From positions 1-7,565 of the forward strand of contig CAYHSY010000042.1 in NCBI GenBank assembly GCA_964359435.1: a stretch of DNA of 7,565 bases. The letters run 5' to 3'. Shown in pieces: positions 6,185-7,565 of this stretch; within the stretch, counting starts at the first letter, position 1; each line of letters opens with the position of its first letter. A model generated the notes under the pieces. That model did not search any database and was not told where the DNA came from. It saw only the letters and a program-made list of their open reading frames with translations. Source of the DNA: CAYHSY01 sp964359435 (lineage in GTDB: Bacteria > Patescibacteriota > Minisyncoccia > UBA6257 > JAUSGH01). The position numbers and the translations under genes are program-made.

Positions 6185-7459
6185 ATGCATAAGCGCTCGT
6201 TAAAAAATTATCGTGCGCCAATTATTGTGCTAGCAATGATTTCTATCTTGCCGGCTTTTCCAATCGCGGCCGCGCTTGCCGCGTCGCCTTTGGAACTTCG
6301 GAAAGCCATAGAAGAAAAAGCCAAGGCGCTCCAGGAAGTTACTGGTCAGATCAAAGAAACACAAAAACAACTATTTGTCACTGAAACGCGTGGTAAAACA
6401 CTGCAACAAGAACTCAAGAAACTTGACTATTCCATAAATCAGGTCAATCTTGGCATACGATCAAGCGAATTGGCTATAGATAAGCTGGAATTGGAAATTA
6501 CTGCGCTTCAGTACGATATTTCCGAAGCCGAATCAAAAACGATTTTCAAGAAATCAGCCATCAGAGAACTTTTGAAAGCTCTTGAGGAACGCGATCAAGA
6601 AAGCTCACTGTTGGCATTATTTAAAAATCGAACCATGGCTTCAAGTTTCATGGAATTTCAAAATATCACAACCCTTAATGGTTCTTTGTCGGAGGAAGTG
6701 GAGGAACTCGGAGAGTTACGCGTTGATTTGGAAGAAAAATTGATCTCCCGCGCGTCTAAAAAAAGTGACGTGGAGAATGAGCATCGTATCTTAAAAAACA
6801 GGCGCAATTTGGCGGAAGAACAAAAACAAGAAAGGAAAAATCTTTTAGGCCAAACTAAAGCTCAAGAAAAAGTATTTCAGCAACAATTAACCGAATTAGA
6901 ACGCAAGCAAGCAGTTATTTCTGATGAAATAGAATCGATTGAAGAGGAATTAAGGAAAAAAATAGACACCTCCATCTTGCCGTTGCCGCGACCCGGCGTC
7001 TTATTGACCCCCACCAAGGGTTATGTAAGTCAAAATTTCGGCAATACGCCCTTTGCCCAAAATGGCGGTTATCGCGGCAAATCCCATAATGGAGTAGATA
7101 TTGCTGCGCCCATCGGGACCCCGGTGTATGCCGCGGAAGACGGTCAAATTATTGAAACGGGCGACCAAGATCGATATTGTCGCAAAGGCGCCTACGGCAA
7201 ATTTATAGTTATTGGCCATAATAATAATCTTACGACGCTTTACGCGCATCTCTCCGGCTTTACCGCCACGACCAAGGCCGGCCAAGAGGTCAAAAGGGGA
7301 GAATTAATAGGATACGTAGGGAAAACCGGTTATGCCACCGGACCGCACCTTCACTTCACGGTTTATTCCAGTTTGACATTTTACATGGGCACCAGCCGTT
7401 CTTGCGGCTCCATGCCTTACGGCGGTTACTTAAATCCCGCTGATTATTTACAAATCTGA
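6185..7459 (+). CDS. Exported coiled-coil M23 (LytM) peptidase, EnvC-like layout
   Basis: Probable cell-wall endopeptidase, or activator of a cell-wall amidase, acting outside the membrane. The 424-residue protein starts with a basic n-region (MHKRSLKNYR) and a hydrophobic stretch ending near AALAA at 29-33, a likely signal peptide. Residues 35-260 are rich in Glu, Lys and Gln with heptad-like spacing and should form long coiled coils, broken near 140-165. A Pro-rich linker (ILPLPRPG, 264-271) leads to the LytM domain from about 278. The M23 residues are complete: His301 and Asp305 in HNGVD, His355 in YAHLS, and His388/His390 in TGPHLHF, so catalysis is plausible, unlike EnvC itself, whose LytM domain is degenerate. 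Cys332 and Cys407 could form a disulfide; the second lies in a C-terminal extension ending NPADYL. The start is five bases after gltX with no ribosome binding site. Grouping with ftsW and murG suggests a division role. Confidence 0.9.
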   Translation: MHKRSLKNYRAPIIVLAMISILPAFPIAAALAASPLELRKAIEEKAKALQEVTGQIKETQKQLFVTETRGKTLQQELKKLDYSINQVNLGIRSSELAIDKLELEITALQYDISEAESKTIFKKSAIRELLKALEERDQESSLLALFKNRTMASSFMEFQNITTLNGSLSEEVEELGELRVDLEEKLISRASKKSDVENEHRILKNRRNLAEEQKQERKNLLGQTKAQEKVFQQQLTELERKQAVISDEIESIEEELRKKIDTSILPLPRPGVLLTPTKGYVSQNFGNTPFAQNGGYRGKSHNGVDIAAPIGTPVYAAEDGQIIETGDQDRYCRKGAYGKFIVIGHNNNLTTLYAHLSGFTATTKAGQEVKRGELIGYVGKTGYATGPHLHFTVYSSLTFYMGTSRSCGSMPYGGYLNPADYLQI

Positions 7460-7485
7460 AAATTAAATACTGGCAGCAGATTAAA

Positions 7486-7507
7486 GATGGTATTAATTAT
7501 AACCATC
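7486..7507 (+). repeat. Inverted repeat GATGGT/ACCATC after the M23 gene
   Basis: GATGGT (7486-7491) pairs with ACCATC (7502-7507) around a ten-base A/T-only loop. No T-tract follows (GCATATGCC comes next), so it is a poor intrinsic terminator. It could be an operator or chance. It would overlap the ATG at 7487. Confidence 0.3.
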
Positions 7508-7520
7508 GCATATGCCATAT

Positions 7521-7550
7521 ATGTGTCACAAAATGTATATTGTGCGACAT
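7521..7550. repeat. Imperfect inverted repeat ATGTGTCACA / TGTGCGACAT
   Basis: ATGTGTCACA (7521-7530) pairs with TGTGCGACAT (7541-7550) at eight of ten positions, with a two-base internal mismatch, around the ten-base spacer AAATGTATAT. No T-run follows within the window. The layout resembles a regulator-binding dyad as much as a terminator; function unknown. Confidence 0.35.
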
Positions 7551-7565
7551 GTGCAATGGCTTTCA

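Larger units (their letters stand above)
7460..7565. other. 106-base tail after the M23 gene, unassigned
   Basis: No gene can be called with confidence. Two + frames stay open to the window end. One starts at ATG 7487 and reads a hydrophobic MVLIITIAYAIYVSQNVY followed by CATCAMAF. The other is open from 7444, lacks an early ATG, and reads a Cys-rich RICHICVTKCILCDMCNGF over 7507-7563. Neither has a ribosome binding site. The tail also carries two inverted repeats, described separately. It may be an intergenic region or the start of a gene that continues outside. Confidence 0.4.

Overview
The window reads as part of a bacterial chromosome, most likely from the Candidate Phyla Radiation (Patescibacteria, Parcubacteria-like). 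This is inferred from protein style: compact genes packed end to end, a division and cell-wall cluster with unusual membership, divergent motifs in FtsW and MurG, and an M23 peptidase with a Cys-containing C-terminal extension. TGA, TAA and TAG all act as stops, so the standard bacterial code fits. All recognisable genes lie on the + strand. I saw no RNA genes, insertion sequences or CRISPR arrays.

Region 1 (1-968) holds the 3' end of mraY (lipid I synthase), then an uncharacterised 175-residue basic protein preceded by the only perfect AGGAGG ribosome binding site in the window. The unit closes with a short terminator hairpin that carries a UNCG-type loop.

Region 2 (933-7459) starts at an extended -10 promoter (TGTTATAAT) placed so that transcription should begin inside the terminator hairpin. 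It drives a likely five-gene operon: a D-aminoacylase-like amidohydrolase, ftsW, murG, gltX and a coiled-coil M23 (LytM) peptidase. Junctions are tight: two 4-base ATGA overlaps and two 5-base gaps, none with a clear ribosome binding site.

MraY makes lipid I, MurG converts it to lipid II, FtsW polymerises lipid II at the septum, and the exported M23 protein probably cleaves or remodels the septal wall. gltX is a housekeeping aminoacyl-tRNA synthetase in the same unit. The amidohydrolase sits roughly where murD would be in a classical dcw cluster. It keeps the tight zinc site of D-aminoacylases but has lost every ligand of the second metal site, including the expected catalytic Asp, which makes it the most interesting protein here.

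Region 3 (7460-7565) is a 106-base tail with inverted repeats and two short open frames that run off the end. Its role cannot be settled from this window.
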